A stretch of 64,000 nucleotides of DNA from NCBI GenBank assembly GCA_002293125.1, contig DBCR01000067.1, positions 9,231-73,230 of the forward strand. Reading direction: 5' to 3'. Source of the DNA: Opitutia bacterium UBA953 (GTDB taxonomy: Bacteria > Verrucomicrobiota > Verrucomicrobiia > Opitutales > UBA953). Both the position numbers and the translations under genes were made by a program. Shown piece after piece: positions 53,381-61,847 of the stretch. Within the stretch, counting starts at the first letter, position 1; the number at the start of each line of letters is the position of its first letter. The notes below the pieces were generated by a model. That model had not been told where the DNA came from and made no database searches. It saw only the letters and a list, made by a program, of their open reading frames with translations.

Positions 53381-54661
53381 ATGGCTGAAATTATCGATAT
53401 GCCGAAGCTCTCCGACACGATGTCGGTGGGGACTTTGGTGAAATGGAACATCAAGGAAGGCCAAGTGGTAGCCTTCGGCGACATCCTCGCTGAAGTCGAA
53501 ACCGACAAGGCGACGATGGAACTTTCCTGCACCGTGCCGGGCACGATCCTCAAGATCTACGCCCCCGCCGGCCAGCAGCTGCCCGTCGGCGCTCCGATTT
53601 GCGCCATCGGCAAGAAAGGTGAAGCCGCCCCTGAGCCCACCGCCGCTCCGGCGCCGAAGGCTCCCCAGACCGCCGTCCCGGCCATTCCCGAGAAGGCCGA
53701 AGTGAGCTGCGTCCCCGCGGCTCCCGCTTCCTCCGGCTCCGTGACTCCGCAGTCCGACGCTTCCCGCACCAAGGCCTCGCCTTACGCCAAGCGCATGGCC
53801 GAAAAAGCCGCGCTCAATGTCGCGACTCTCGCCGGCTCCGGCCCTGGCGGCCGCGTCGTCGGTCGTGATGTCGCCGCCGCTGCTTCGGCTCCGGCCGCCG
53901 TCGCGCCTTCCGGCCCGCTCAACGTCGCGGTCGCTCCGCCCGCCGACGGCAAGGGCATCCAGCCTGACGCCGACGTCCCGGTGGGCGGCATGCGCCAGAC
54001 GATCGCTCGCCGGCTCCTGGAGTCTAAGATCACCGTCCCGCACTTCTACCTCGAAGTCGAAGTCGACGCCGCCCCGCTCATGGCGATGCGCGAATCGCTG
54101 AACAAGCGCCTCGCCGAAACCGGCGCCGACGCGATCAAGCTTTCGGTCAACGACTTCATCCTGAAGGCCTCCGCCGAAGCCCTCCGCCGCGTCCCCGCGG
54201 TCAACGCTTCCTGGGCCGGCACGAGCATCCGCACCCACGGCGCGGTCCACCTCTCCTTTGGCGTCGCCCTCGAAGACGGCCTGGTCACCCCGGTCATCCG
54301 CGACGCGCATGCCAAGACGCTCAAGGACATCGCCGTCGAGGCGAAGGCGCTCATCGGCAAGGCTCGCTCGAAGAAGCTCACGCCGGGCGAGATGTCGGGC
54401 TCGACCTTCACGGTCACCAACCTCGGCATGTTCGGTGTCACCGGCTTCTACGGCATCATCAACGTGCCCAACGCCGCGATTCTCTCCGTCGGCGCGACCA
54501 TCAAGAAGCCTGTCGTCGACGCTCAGGACCGCATGGTCATCGGTCACCGTATGGTGATCGGCCTCTCAGGCGACCACCGCGTGGTCGACGGCGCCAACGC
54601 CGCCCAGTTCCTTCAGGCGCTCAAGCAGCTCCTCGAAGAACCGGCGCTGATGCTGATCTGA
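53381..54661 (+). CDS. pdhC: Dihydrolipoamide acetyltransferase (E2)
   Basis: The 426-residue product has one lipoyl domain (about 1-80, with the lipoylated lysine in VETDKATMELSC near 45), an alanine-proline linker, a peripheral subunit binding domain (KASPYAKRMAEKAALNVATLAGSGPGGRVVGRDVAA, about 127-165), another linker and the catalytic domain ending in LSGDHRVVDGANAA near residue 395. It transfers the acetyl group to CoA and forms the core of the complex. The gene ends the pdh operon at a strong terminator. Confidence 0.95.
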   Translation: MAEIIDMPKLSDTMSVGTLVKWNIKEGQVVAFGDILAEVETDKATMELSCTVPGTILKIYAPAGQQLPVGAPICAIGKKGEAAPEPTAAPAPKAPQTAVPAIPEKAEVSCVPAAPASSGSVTPQSDASRTKASPYAKRMAEKAALNVATLAGSGPGGRVVGRDVAAAASAPAAVAPSGPLNVAVAPPADGKGIQPDADVPVGGMRQTIARRLLESKITVPHFYLEVEVDAAPLMAMRESLNKRLAETGADAIKLSVNDFILKASAEALRRVPAVNASWAGTSIRTHGAVHLSFGVALEDGLVTPVIRDAHAKTLKDIAVEAKALIGKARSKKLTPGEMSGSTFTVTNLGMFGVTGFYGIINVPNAAILSVGATIKKPVVDAQDRMVIGHRMVIGLSGDHRVVDGANAAQFLQALKQLLEEPALMLI

Positions 54662-54681
54662 GCGGATCGAAAGCGCTTCCG

Positions 54682-54713
54682 AAACCCGGGCCCGCGAGGC
54701 GCCCGGGTTTTTT
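54682..54713 (+). terminator. Rho-independent terminator of the pdh operon
   Basis: Stem AACCCGGGC (54683-54691) / GCCCGGGTT (54701-54709), nine-base loop, then a T-run to 54713. Confidence 0.9.
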
Positions 54714-54722
54714 GTGCCTGCG

Positions 54723-55418
54723 TCAGAACGTACGCACCGACGACAGGCCACCGTCCACGTGGAGCACCTGGCCCGTCATGAAACGCGCATGCCCGGAGAG
54801 CAGATGCGCGACGAGCGCAGCCATGTCCTCGGACCGACCCACCTGCTGCAATGGGTGACGCTTCGCCGCGGCTTCTTTCTTCAGGTCCGAATTAAGCAAA
54901 GCGCCGGCGAGCGGGGTGTCCGTCAGCGACGGCGCGATCACGTTCACGCGGATGGCCGGCGCCCATTCGGCGGCGAGGCTCTTGGCGAGGCCTTCGACGG
55001 CGCCCTTCGCCGCCGAGATGCTGGCGTGCATGGGCATACCCTGCGCGACGGCGACGGTAGAGAAAAGTACGACGGACGCGTTGCCCGAGGCCTTGAGCGC
55101 GGGCAGCGCGGACTGGAGCGCGGCGATGGCGCCGAAGAGGTTCACCTGGAGGTCGCGCTGGAAATCTTCCGCGGTGAGGCGATGGAACGGCTTCAACGAG
55201 ATCGAGCCCGGAAAATAGACGAAGCCGTCAAGGCGCTCGGGCCACGTGAGCGGACCAGGCGCGGCGGCGTCGAACGGTTGCGCGACGATGTCGAGGTCGG
55301 CCAGTTTCTCGGGCGAGCGGCACGCGGCGTACACCGTGTGTCCGTCGGCCTGGAGCTGCGCGACGGTCGCGCGGCCGATGCCGGAGGTGCCGCCGATGAT
55401 CGCGATATGCTTGGACAT
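54723..55418 (-). CDS. Short-chain dehydrogenase-like protein without the catalytic tyrosine
   Basis: The 231-residue product is an SDR: IIGGTSGIGRATV as cofactor loop, NLFGAIAAL, STVAVAQGMPMH and IRVNVIAPSLTDTPLAG. The usual YxxxK reads ISAAK (residues about 151-155), confirmed on the DNA as ATC for the first position, so the catalytic tyrosine is replaced by isoleucine. Some SDR subfamilies share this HASI(A/S)AAKGAVEG pattern. Redox activity is therefore in doubt. Lone gene between the pdh terminator and the ThuA cluster. Confidence 0.85.
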   Translation of the reverse strand: MSKHIAIIGGTSGIGRATVAQLQADGHTVYAACRSPEKLADLDIVAQPFDAAAPGPLTWPERLDGFVYFPGSISLKPFHRLTAEDFQRDLQVNLFGAIAALQSALPALKASGNASVVLFSTVAVAQGMPMHASISAAKGAVEGLAKSLAAEWAPAIRVNVIAPSLTDTPLAGALLNSDLKKEAAAKRHPLQQVGRSEDMAALVAHLLSGHARFMTGQVLHVDGGLSSVRTF

Positions 55419-55424
55419 CCCGGC

Positions 55425-55452
55425 AAGGTTGCGGAGCGGTCGCCGAGGTCAA
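55425..55452 (-). promoter_or_regulatory. Putative promoter of the SDR gene
   Basis: Minus-strand TTGACC (55452-55447) and AACCTT (55430-55425), spacer 16. The first T is 34 bases before the ATG at 55418, predicting a leaderless mRNA. Confidence 0.4.
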
Positions 55453-55477
55453 ACGGGACGCCTCTTTTCCGGGCACG

Positions 55478-55501
55478 AAAAAGGCCGGAGGCGAACCTCC
55501 G
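55478..55501 (-). terminator. Rho-independent terminator of the ThuA gene cluster
   Basis: Minus-strand stem CGGAGG-TTCG-CCTCCG (55501-55486), then GGCC-derived bases and TTTTT at 55482-55478. It lies 27 bases after the ThuA stop. Confidence 0.82.
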
Positions 55502-55528
55502 AGCTGATCCGGGCGACCTGGCGGTCGC

Positions 55529-56494
55529 TTACTTCTTCTTGGGGGCCTTGCGCGGGGTCTTCTTGTCGAGGTTCGCCTTGAGCTCTTCTTCGGTGAACTT
55601 CGTGGCGACGCCGGCGGCAGGGACTTCAGCCTTCGCGGTCCAGACGATCGCGTTGAGGACGAGCGTGCGCTGGCTGTCGTTAGCCCAGCCGGCGTGATAA
55701 TGGCCGCCGGTGAAACCGAAGCCACGACCGCCATCCTTGCGCTCGACCGCCCAGGCGACGACCGCGGGCTTCTTCGCCTCGAGGACCATCTTCTTCACGT
55801 CGGGGTTGCCGGAGTGCGGGCCTTCGTTGCGGCTCATGGTCTCGGCGGGAGCGACCGCGGACAGGAGCGGCGTGACGCCTTCCATGCCGTCGCGGAAGCG
55901 CATGTTGAAATACCACTCGTCGTTGGAGCCGAAAGGCTTCACGCCGCGGCTGGCCGGGTGATCAGGGATGACCTTGAAGTCGGCGGTCCAGTGCGGGTTC
56001 ACGGACCAGTGCTGCTCGAAGTAGCCGCCGAGCCACTCCTTGAACTCGAGGGCGCCCTTGCCCTTGGAGGATCGACCCTCCGGAGGCGGGCTCACGGGCT
56101 TGCCGTCGACGCTCAGCCAGCCGGCACGCTCGTAGGCGGGCTCGACGGCGTAGTGGAGGCAGACGAAGCCGGTGCCAGCGGCCATCTTCTTGGCGAGCTG
56201 ATCGAGGTGAGGGAGGGCCGGGTGGCCGCCACCGCCATCGGAGTAGATCACGATCGTATCAGCCTTGGCGACGCGCTCGTCGGAAGGCCATTCGCCGTTG
56301 AGGGAAACATCGACGTTAACCAAGTCGGCGGCGGACTGCTTGAGGCCGGACGCGAGGAGCTGGATGCCGGCGTTATGCTCGTGCTCGCCCGGGGCGTGGC
56401 TCGGCTTGCCGGCGATGAGGAGGACATTCTTCTTGTCCGCGGCCGAGACGAACGCGGCCGAGAGCAGGAGGAGGCTGAGGATGGATTTTTTCAT
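55529..56494 (-). CDS. Secreted ThuA-like protein
   Basis: The 321-residue product has a signal peptide (cleavage near FVSAAD) and a ThuA domain of the class I glutaminase-like fold: NVLLIAGKPSHAPGEHEHNAGIQLL, ADTIVIYSDGGGGHPAL, GTGFVCLHYAVEP, GFGFTGGHYHAGWANDSQR. ThuA is linked to trehalose and related disaccharide use. The C-terminal 12 residues are mostly lysine and arginine. Followed downstream by the terminator at 55478 and preceded by a DUF1080 gene 6 bases away, so they share a transcript. Confidence 0.88.
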   Translation of the reverse strand: MKKSILSLLLLSAAFVSAADKKNVLLIAGKPSHAPGEHEHNAGIQLLASGLKQSAADLVNVDVSLNGEWPSDERVAKADTIVIYSDGGGGHPALPHLDQLAKKMAAGTGFVCLHYAVEPAYERAGWLSVDGKPVSPPPEGRSSKGKGALEFKEWLGGYFEQHWSVNPHWTADFKVIPDHPASRGVKPFGSNDEWYFNMRFRDGMEGVTPLLSAVAPAETMSRNEGPHSGNPDVKKMVLEAKKPAVVAWAVERKDGGRGFGFTGGHYHAGWANDSQRTLVLNAIVWTAKAEVPAAGVATKFTEEELKANLDKKTPRKAPKKK

Positions 56495-56500
56495 AAAGGG

Positions 56501-57184
56501 TTATTTGATCTCCTTGAGGACGATGTCCTTGACCTGGACGACCATGGGCGGGCCGGCGTGGAGCTGAAGGGCGAGGAGGCCCTTCTTGGCGCCGACGGCG
56601 GTCTCGTCAGTGACGTCGACGGTCTGGACGCCGTTGATGAAGTGCTGCAGGTGGCCGCCCTTGGCGACGACGCGGTATTCGTTCCACGCCTCAGCCTTGA
56701 TCTTGGCCTGGATCTCCTCGGTCTTGCCGAGCGAACCGGTGACCTCGATCTTCGGCTTCTTGGCGTCGGCGCCTTCCTTGACGACGACCTTCTCGCCGCG
56801 CTTGGCGAGGATGCCGCGGCCCTTCTCCTCATAGAGGATGCCGGAGTAGGTCTTGCCCGCTTCGAAGTCGCCCTGGTAGCCTGCGATCACGAAACCCTTT
56901 TCGTCGACGAGCTTGCTGCGGTACTGGACGCCGGAGTTGCCGCCGACGATCTTGTACTGGAACGTGAGCTCGAAGTCGGCGACTTCGCCTTCCCACACGA
57001 GGAAGGTGTTCCCCTTCGTGGGCTTCTCCTTGGTCGTGCGGCCGGTGATGGCACCGTCTTCGACGGACCAGAAATCAAGGCCCTTCCAGCCGGCGAGATC
57101 CTTGCCGTTGAAGAGGTTCTTGTCCTCGGCGGAAGCCGTCGCGCAAAGCGCGGCGAGGGCGAGGAGAGGGGTGAGCAGTTTCAT
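56501..57184 (-). CDS. Secreted DUF1080 (3-keto-disaccharide hydrolase-like) protein
   Basis: The 227-residue product has a signal peptide (cleavage near ATASAED) and the DUF1080 pattern NLFNGKDLAGWKGLDFWSVEDGAITGR, FLVWEGEVADFELTFQYKIVGGNSGVQYRS, GYQGDFEAGKTYSGILYEEKGRGIL, EWNEYRVVAKGGHLQHFINGVQ. DUF1080 proteins of Bacteroidota and Verrucomicrobiota cleave 3-keto-glycosides. It lies between ThuA and a TIM-barrel gene, a common cluster for disaccharide breakdown. Confidence 0.9.
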   Translation of the reverse strand: MKLLTPLLALAALCATASAEDKNLFNGKDLAGWKGLDFWSVEDGAITGRTTKEKPTKGNTFLVWEGEVADFELTFQYKIVGGNSGVQYRSKLVDEKGFVIAGYQGDFEAGKTYSGILYEEKGRGILAKRGEKVVVKEGADAKKPKIEVTGSLGKTEEIQAKIKAEAWNEYRVVAKGGHLQHFINGVQTVDVTDETAVGAKKGLLALQLHAGPPMVVQVKDIVLKEIK

Positions 57185-57203
57185 GAGCGGGTCGGCGGAA
57201 GGG

Positions 57204-58058
57204 CTACTTCTGCTTGCCGAAGAAACGGTTCAGGTTCTTCAAGCCCTTGACGGCGATATCGTCACGGTGCGGCTCCATCGCGCGCCAGATGGCGGCGGCG
57301 CGGGCGATCACCTTGACGTCGGTGGTGAAGGACTCGATGACGACGTCCTGCTTGTAGCCGATCTTCTTGAGGGCGCCGACGATGGGCTTCCAGTCGAGGG
57401 AGTCGCCACCGGGGGTGCCGCGGTCCGTGCCGCAGGCATGGAAGTGTCCGAGGTGCTTGCCAGCCTTGAGGATGGCGGCGGCCTGGTTCTTCTCCTCGAT
57501 GTTCATGTGGAACGTGTCGAGGTGGAGCTTCACGTTGGGCAGGTTGATCGCCTTGACGAGGCGGAGGCCCTGGTCGCAGGTGTTGAGGAAGTCGGTCTCG
57601 AAGCGGTTCAGCGGCTCGATGTCGAGCTCGATGCCCTTCTTCTGCGCGTACTTGCCGATGACCTTGAGATTCTTGACGACGAGCTTGAAGTGCTTGGCCT
57701 TGGTCTTGTCGTCATGGGCGCCGATGAGGCCGACGACGGAATAGAGCGGGCCGATGATGCGCGGGCAACCGGCGAGAGCCGCCTGGTCGATGAGCGCCAT
57801 GATGTACTTACGGCCGGCGGCCTGATCCTTGGCGGAACCGCGCAGGTCGCGGCCGGGGCCCATGCAGGCGCAGATGGAACCGATGGCGATGCCGGCGCTG
57901 GCGGCGGCGGCCTTCAGGAACCTCGGGTCGGTATGCGACGGATCCTCGATCGGGATCTCGACGGTGTGGAAGCCCCAGTTCTTGAGCTTCTTGAAGAGGT
58001 GGACGCTCTCGTTGGTGAACGGAGAGGCGTAGAGGAACGTATTGAGGCCGAAACGCAT
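57204..58058 (-). CDS. Sugar phosphate isomerase/epimerase-like TIM-barrel protein
   Basis: The 284-residue product is an AP-endonuclease-2-like TIM barrel: FGLNTFLYASPFTNESVHLFKKLKNWGFHTVEIPIEDP, ELDIEPLNRFETDFLNT with the metal glutamate, VKLHLDTFHMNIEE with metal aspartate and histidine, HFHACGTDRGTPG. Such enzymes epimerise or isomerise sugars, including 3-keto sugars, in the cytoplasm. No signal peptide. 19 bases upstream of the DUF1080 start and in the same orientation, so probably in one operon. Confidence 0.88.
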   Translation of the reverse strand: MRFGLNTFLYASPFTNESVHLFKKLKNWGFHTVEIPIEDPSHTDPRFLKAAAASAGIAIGSICACMGPGRDLRGSAKDQAAGRKYIMALIDQAALAGCPRIIGPLYSVVGLIGAHDDKTKAKHFKLVVKNLKVIGKYAQKKGIELDIEPLNRFETDFLNTCDQGLRLVKAINLPNVKLHLDTFHMNIEEKNQAAAILKAGKHLGHFHACGTDRGTPGGDSLDWKPIVGALKKIGYKQDVVIESFTTDVKVIARAAAIWRAMEPHRDDIAVKGLKNLNRFFGKQK

Positions 58059-58137
58059 GGGGGTGTGGTGATGGGGGAGGAGCGGAGTTTTGGAGGGGGT
58101 CAGGGGGCGGTCAAGGCTGGGCGTCGTCCGAGGCCTA

Positions 58138-59427
58138 TTAAGGGACGAGTTCGCCGAGAATCAGCAGCGCACCCGGGAAGAAATGGAGGGGGGCGAAGCG
58201 TTCGGGCTTATCGATCTGGTTCTTGTTCTTCGCGAGGACGGCCGCCTTGTCGATCGGGTCGGCCAAGAGCTCCAGTCGGACGGTGTGGACGCCTTCCGGC
58301 AGGCCAGTGCCGACGACGAAATTGCTCAGACGCGCGTAAGTGCAGTAAGCGTCGATGCGCTGGACGACGAAAGGCTTCCCGCCGTCGAGCGTGACGGCGA
58401 CCTTCCCGCCAGCCGGGCCGACGACGTCATAGACGGCGCAATGCGTGCCTTTGAACTTGAATTCGATGGTCTGGCCGGGCTGCGTGAGCCGGACCATCGT
58501 AGGCAGGCGATTAGCCCAGGCCTTGGCGTAATCCGCCTTCTTCATGTCCGCCGGGAGGAGTCCGTCCGACAGCTTGGCGGCGGTGATCGGCACGAGCGTC
58601 GCGCCCTCGAAGTTCGCCGGGTCGAGGGCGAGGTTGCTCACGTGCGGCGTCGGCGTGTTGCTCGCGATGGCGAGCGCGGGCAGCGAACGGACGATGGCCT
58701 GCGTATAAAGCACCTGGCCGGTGGAATCATGCGGATGGACGCCGTCCCGCGCGAAGACGAACTTGTCCCCAAGCGCGGCCTTCTCGGCGTCCGTCTGCGG
58801 CAACGGCGCCTTCCAGAGGAGTTTGCCGGCCTTGGCCAACCTGGCGACTTCCATGCCGAGGGTGATCGTCGGGATGCCGTAGAATTCGGCTACCTTCTCC
58901 ATCGCGCTCGCGGAGCGCTGCAACTTGCCCTCGAGCATGGGCGGGGAAAGCGCCTCGGTCAGGGTGTAGACGAAGCAGATATCCGTCTTGGGGTTGGCCT
59001 GCCAGGTCTGTCGCACGATGCCCTCCATGCAGCGGATGATGCGCTGCGGGTCGGTACCGCCGTCATTCACGGCGAACTCGACGAAGAGGAGATCCGGTCC
59101 TTTCGAGAGGACGTCCTGCTGCACGCGGAAGACGCCGAGGTCCGAACCAGTGCCGCCGATGGCGGCGTTGATCTCGGTGAAGGTCGACTGCGGGTAGGCT
59201 TTCTTGAAATGGGCGAGGGTCTGCACGCGCCAACCGTTCTGCGCGGTGATCGAGCCGCCAAGGTAGCCGATCTTGAGCTCAGCGCCGGTCGTCTGCGCCT
59301 TCTGGAAGAAGTTCGGCAGGCCACCGCGGGCGCGGACTTCCTGCGCGTCGGCCAGCGGGTAGTCCTTGTCGGCGGCGTGACCGAGGATAGCGGCGCACAG
59401 CGCCAAGGCGGAGAAAAGCAGTCTCAT
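58138..59427 (-). CDS. Secreted SGNH/GDSL hydrolase
   Basis: The 429-residue product has a signal peptide (cleavage near GHAADKD) and an SGNH hydrolase domain: GYLGGSITAQNGW with the catalytic serine near residue 60, INAAIGGTGSDLG, FVEFAVNDGG, and DGVHPHDSTGQ with the catalytic aspartate and histidine near 235. The C-terminal 170 residues are beta-rich (FKFKGTHCAVYDVVGPAGGKVAVTLDGG), likely carbohydrate-binding. Probably an acetylesterase on polysaccharides. The gene is 79 bases before the TIM-barrel gene. Confidence 0.88.
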   Translation of the reverse strand: MRLLFSALALCAAILGHAADKDYPLADAQEVRARGGLPNFFQKAQTTGAELKIGYLGGSITAQNGWRVQTLAHFKKAYPQSTFTEINAAIGGTGSDLGVFRVQQDVLSKGPDLLFVEFAVNDGGTDPQRIIRCMEGIVRQTWQANPKTDICFVYTLTEALSPPMLEGKLQRSASAMEKVAEFYGIPTITLGMEVARLAKAGKLLWKAPLPQTDAEKAALGDKFVFARDGVHPHDSTGQVLYTQAIVRSLPALAIASNTPTPHVSNLALDPANFEGATLVPITAAKLSDGLLPADMKKADYAKAWANRLPTMVRLTQPGQTIEFKFKGTHCAVYDVVGPAGGKVAVTLDGGKPFVVQRIDAYCTYARLSNFVVGTGLPEGVHTVRLELLADPIDKAAVLAKNKNQIDKPERFAPLHFFPGALLILGELVP

Positions 59428-59542
59428 GGGGGGTATCAGATTAGACGGAGAGAACCTCTCGGGGTTCCAGCCTATTGGCGGCTCCCGGTGAAAAAATGAA
59501 AGTCCGCCTTCCTTCCGCGACCGAGGCTCGTAAGTTCATCGC

Positions 59543-60571
59543 ATGGATAATGTCACGCACGCCGCCCTCGGCATCGCCGCCGGCATCGCCGTCCGCCGCG
59601 CCGGCGCCTCCCTGCCCGCGGCCGCCCTCGCGGGCCTGCTCGCTGGCGAAGGCCCCGACCTCGACCTCTTGATCCGCTCCGCCGGCGACCCGCTCGTCTC
59701 CTTCCGCTGGCATCGTCACTTCACGCACAGCTTGGCTTTCACTCCCGTCTGGGGCCTCCTCGCGGCCTTGGTCTCGGCTTGGTTCTTTCGCCGACGACCG
59801 GACGCGCATTGGCGAGACCTATTCCTGCCCGGCCTGGCGGGGGCGTTGGCGCACGTGCTCTGCGATGCGTGCACGAGCTATGGTACGATGCTGCTCTGGC
59901 CTTTTGACTTCGGCCGCTACGCTTGGGATTGCATGCCGATCATCGACCTCTTCGCCACCCTACCCGTGCTGGTGCTCGCCATCCTCGCTTGGAAGAAAGC
60001 CGCTCCCCGGCTGGCGGTCTACGCCCTGCTCTGGTTTACGACGTATGCTTCGATGGGCGCTTGGCAACACGCGCGCGCAGAGACCGCGTTGCGCCAGTGG
60101 TTCGCCTCACAGCAGGTCACCCGTCGCATCGAACGCATCGCGGTCAAGCCGACCGCCCTCAACCTCGTCGTCTGGCGCTGCGTTTGGCTCGAAGACGGCA
60201 AGTGGCATACGGCTGCCGTGCGGGTCATGCCGTTCATGGCCCCGCAGGTGATCGTCGGCGAAACGCGCGTGGCCGTGACTCCGAGTAGCCCCGGCCTGCC
60301 CGCGGTCGGCTCAGCCGCGGCGGTCATCATCACCGACTTCTCTCACTTCACGCAGGACTGGAACAGCTTCACGGTCGATGGTTCCGCGGTGCTCATCGGC
60401 GACATCCGCTTCGGCATGCTGCCGACGAGCGCGCGCCCGCTCTGGTCCGTCCGTTACGAACCGAATATGCCGACCACTGTCATCATTGACCGCTCTCTCA
60501 AGCCAGGCGACTGGGGTCGCTTCGGGCAGATGATCGTCGGCACCCATCCCGACTACGTCAGCTTGAGATGA
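59543..60571 (+). CDS. YdjM-like membrane-bound metal-dependent hydrolase
   Basis: The 342-residue product matches the DUF457/YdjM family: VTHAALGIAAGIAVRR, LAGEGPDLDLLIR near 35 and HRHFTHSL near 60, whose histidines and aspartates form the metal site, with four membrane helices to about residue 180. The C-terminal 150 residues form an extra soluble domain. The Escherichia coli homologue is LexA-regulated. A TAAGTT lies at 59531, seven bases before the ATG. Function is unknown in detail. Confidence 0.82.
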   Translation: MDNVTHAALGIAAGIAVRRAGASLPAAALAGLLAGEGPDLDLLIRSAGDPLVSFRWHRHFTHSLAFTPVWGLLAALVSAWFFRRRPDAHWRDLFLPGLAGALAHVLCDACTSYGTMLLWPFDFGRYAWDCMPIIDLFATLPVLVLAILAWKKAAPRLAVYALLWFTTYASMGAWQHARAETALRQWFASQQVTRRIERIAVKPTALNLVVWRCVWLEDGKWHTAAVRVMPFMAPQVIVGETRVAVTPSSPGLPAVGSAAAVIITDFSHFTQDWNSFTVDGSAVLIGDIRFGMLPTSARPLWSVRYEPNMPTTVIIDRSLKPGDWGRFGQMIVGTHPDYVSLR

Positions 60572-60602
60572 GGCGCTTGGCCTCGCTCCCCCTCTGAGTG
60601 AT

Positions 60603-61286
60603 TCAACGAAGTTCGTAGCGGTAGCTCGCGACGGCTTCGGACTCGACCGGCGTCCGATTACGCGAAGCGGGCGTGAAGGTCGAAGCGCGCGCGGCCGCCA
60701 AGGCGGCTTCGTCGAGCAGACGGCTCCCCGAACTCTGCGTCAGCTCGACCTGCCGCACGGAACCGTCCGCCGCGAGCGCGATGCGCACACCGACGACGCC
60801 TTCGACGCCGGTGCGACGCGCACGCTCAGGATAGACCGGCTCCTGACGAGAAAGGAACGAGGGCGGCACGAATACTTCGGCGGCCGGCGCCGGCGCGGCG
60901 GCGAGCACTTCGCCCTTCGTCGCGACAACGATGGCGGGCGCGGAAGTCGGTACCGATGCGATGGTCGGCGCCGCGACGAGCGGCGCGGCGGAAGGAACGG
61001 CGACGGGAACGCTGACCGCGACGGGGACGGGCAGACCCGCACCGAGCGCCACGCCGCCCTTGGCTTCGCCCGGGAGAGCGACCGGCTCGGTCACCAGCGT
61101 CACCAGAATCAAGCCGCCTTCACGGGAGGCTTCGCTGACGCCGAGGGCGCCGCCCATCCAGACCGCGGCGACGGCCGCGAGGTGGACGCCGGCCACGGCG
61201 GTCCAGATCAGACGATGGCGACGGCTTGCGGGCACGTTGGCAGGGTCGGGGCCGCATCGCGTTCCGTCAAGAACGGGCCGTGTCAT
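60603..61286 (-). CDS. TonB-like energy transducer
   Basis: The 227-residue product has one membrane helix (about 25-45), a long alanine-valine-proline periplasmic stretch and a TonB C-terminal domain (PVYPERARRTGVEGVVGVRIALAADGSV, LDEAALAAARASTFTPA, near 140-225). TonB links the inner-membrane proton gradient to outer-membrane receptors. ATG 61286 overlaps the sixA stop (ATGA); the longer in-frame start at 61325 lies inside sixA. No exbB or exbD nearby. Confidence 0.85.
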   Translation of the reverse strand: MTRPVLDGTRCGPDPANVPASRRHRLIWTAVAGVHLAAVAAVWMGGALGVSEASREGGLILVTLVTEPVALPGEAKGGVALGAGLPVPVAVSVPVAVPSAAPLVAAPTIASVPTSAPAIVVATKGEVLAAAPAPAAEVFVPPSFLSRQEPVYPERARRTGVEGVVGVRIALAADGSVRQVELTQSSGSRLLDEAALAAARASTFTPASRNRTPVESEAVASYRYELR

Positions 61287-61771
61287 TTCGCGAGATCCGG
61301 AGGAATCATCCACAGCAGGCTCCATGAACCATACGGGCGGAGGCGCGTCGGCTTGGCCGTGCGCTCCAAGGCCAGCAGGCCAGATTTGCGGAAACGGACC
61401 GCGGCACCGCCCTCGACCAGGCCCAGCAGCAAGGCCGTCAGTTCAGCCAGATGCGGGTTATGCCCGACGAGCAGGCGGCTACGGCGCGACTTGGCGAGCA
61501 GCACCGCCGTCTTGCGCGGATCGTGCTCCGGCTCCAGTCCGCCCAGGACCTTGAGCGGCAACGGCGAACCTGTCGCGAGCCGGAGTAGCTGGGCCGTGCG
61601 CACCGCACGGACAAGCGGACTGTGCTCGATCGCATCGATCTCCTTGAGAGGCACCTGCCCCGCGCCCTTGGCGAGCAAGGCGACCTGCCGCTGCCCGTGC
61701 GCGGTGAGGTCGCGCGAAGCGTCCGGCGTCCCGGGGACGGCTTCGGCATGTCGGAGCAGGTAGGCGCGCAT
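61283..61771 (-). CDS. sixA: Phosphohistidine phosphatase SixA-like
   Basis: The 162-residue product is a histidine phosphatase: MRAYLLRHAEAVPG with the catalytic RHA near residue 7, IDAIEHSPLVRAVRTAQLL, GLEPEHDP and LLVGHNPHLAELTALLL with the second histidine. SixA removes phosphate from histidine phosphotransfer proteins. The frame is open far upstream but the family start is at 61771. It is head to head with the carboxypeptidase gene and overlaps tonB-like by four bases. Confidence 0.88.
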   Translation of the reverse strand: MRAYLLRHAEAVPGTPDASRDLTAHGQRQVALLAKGAGQVPLKEIDAIEHSPLVRAVRTAQLLRLATGSPLPLKVLGGLEPEHDPRKTAVLLAKSRRSRLLVGHNPHLAELTALLLGLVEGGAAVRFRKSGLLALERTAKPTRLRPYGSWSLLWMIPPDLAK

Positions 61772-61777
61772 GCCGGC

Positions 61778-61806
61778 AAGTTGGTCAGGTAATGATATTA
61801 ACGCAA
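61778..61806 (-). promoter_or_regulatory. Putative sixA promoter
   Basis: Minus-strand TTGCGT (61806-61801) and CAACTT (61783-61778), spacer 17. First T is 35 bases before the ATG. It stands back to back with the -35 box of the divergent gene, seven bases away, forming CGCAA-N7-TTGCG. Confidence 0.42.
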
Positions 61807-61813
61807 ATCGGTC

Positions 61814-61842
61814 TTGCGCACGGGCGCGGTCCGTCAACCAAT
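61814..61842 (+). promoter_or_regulatory. Putative promoter of the D,D-carboxypeptidase gene
   Basis: TTGCGC at 61814-61819 and ACCAAT at 61837-61842, spacer 17. The first T is 34 bases before GTG 61848, which supports that GTG as the start and predicts a leaderless transcript. Confidence 0.4.
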
Positions 61843-61847
61843 CGCCC

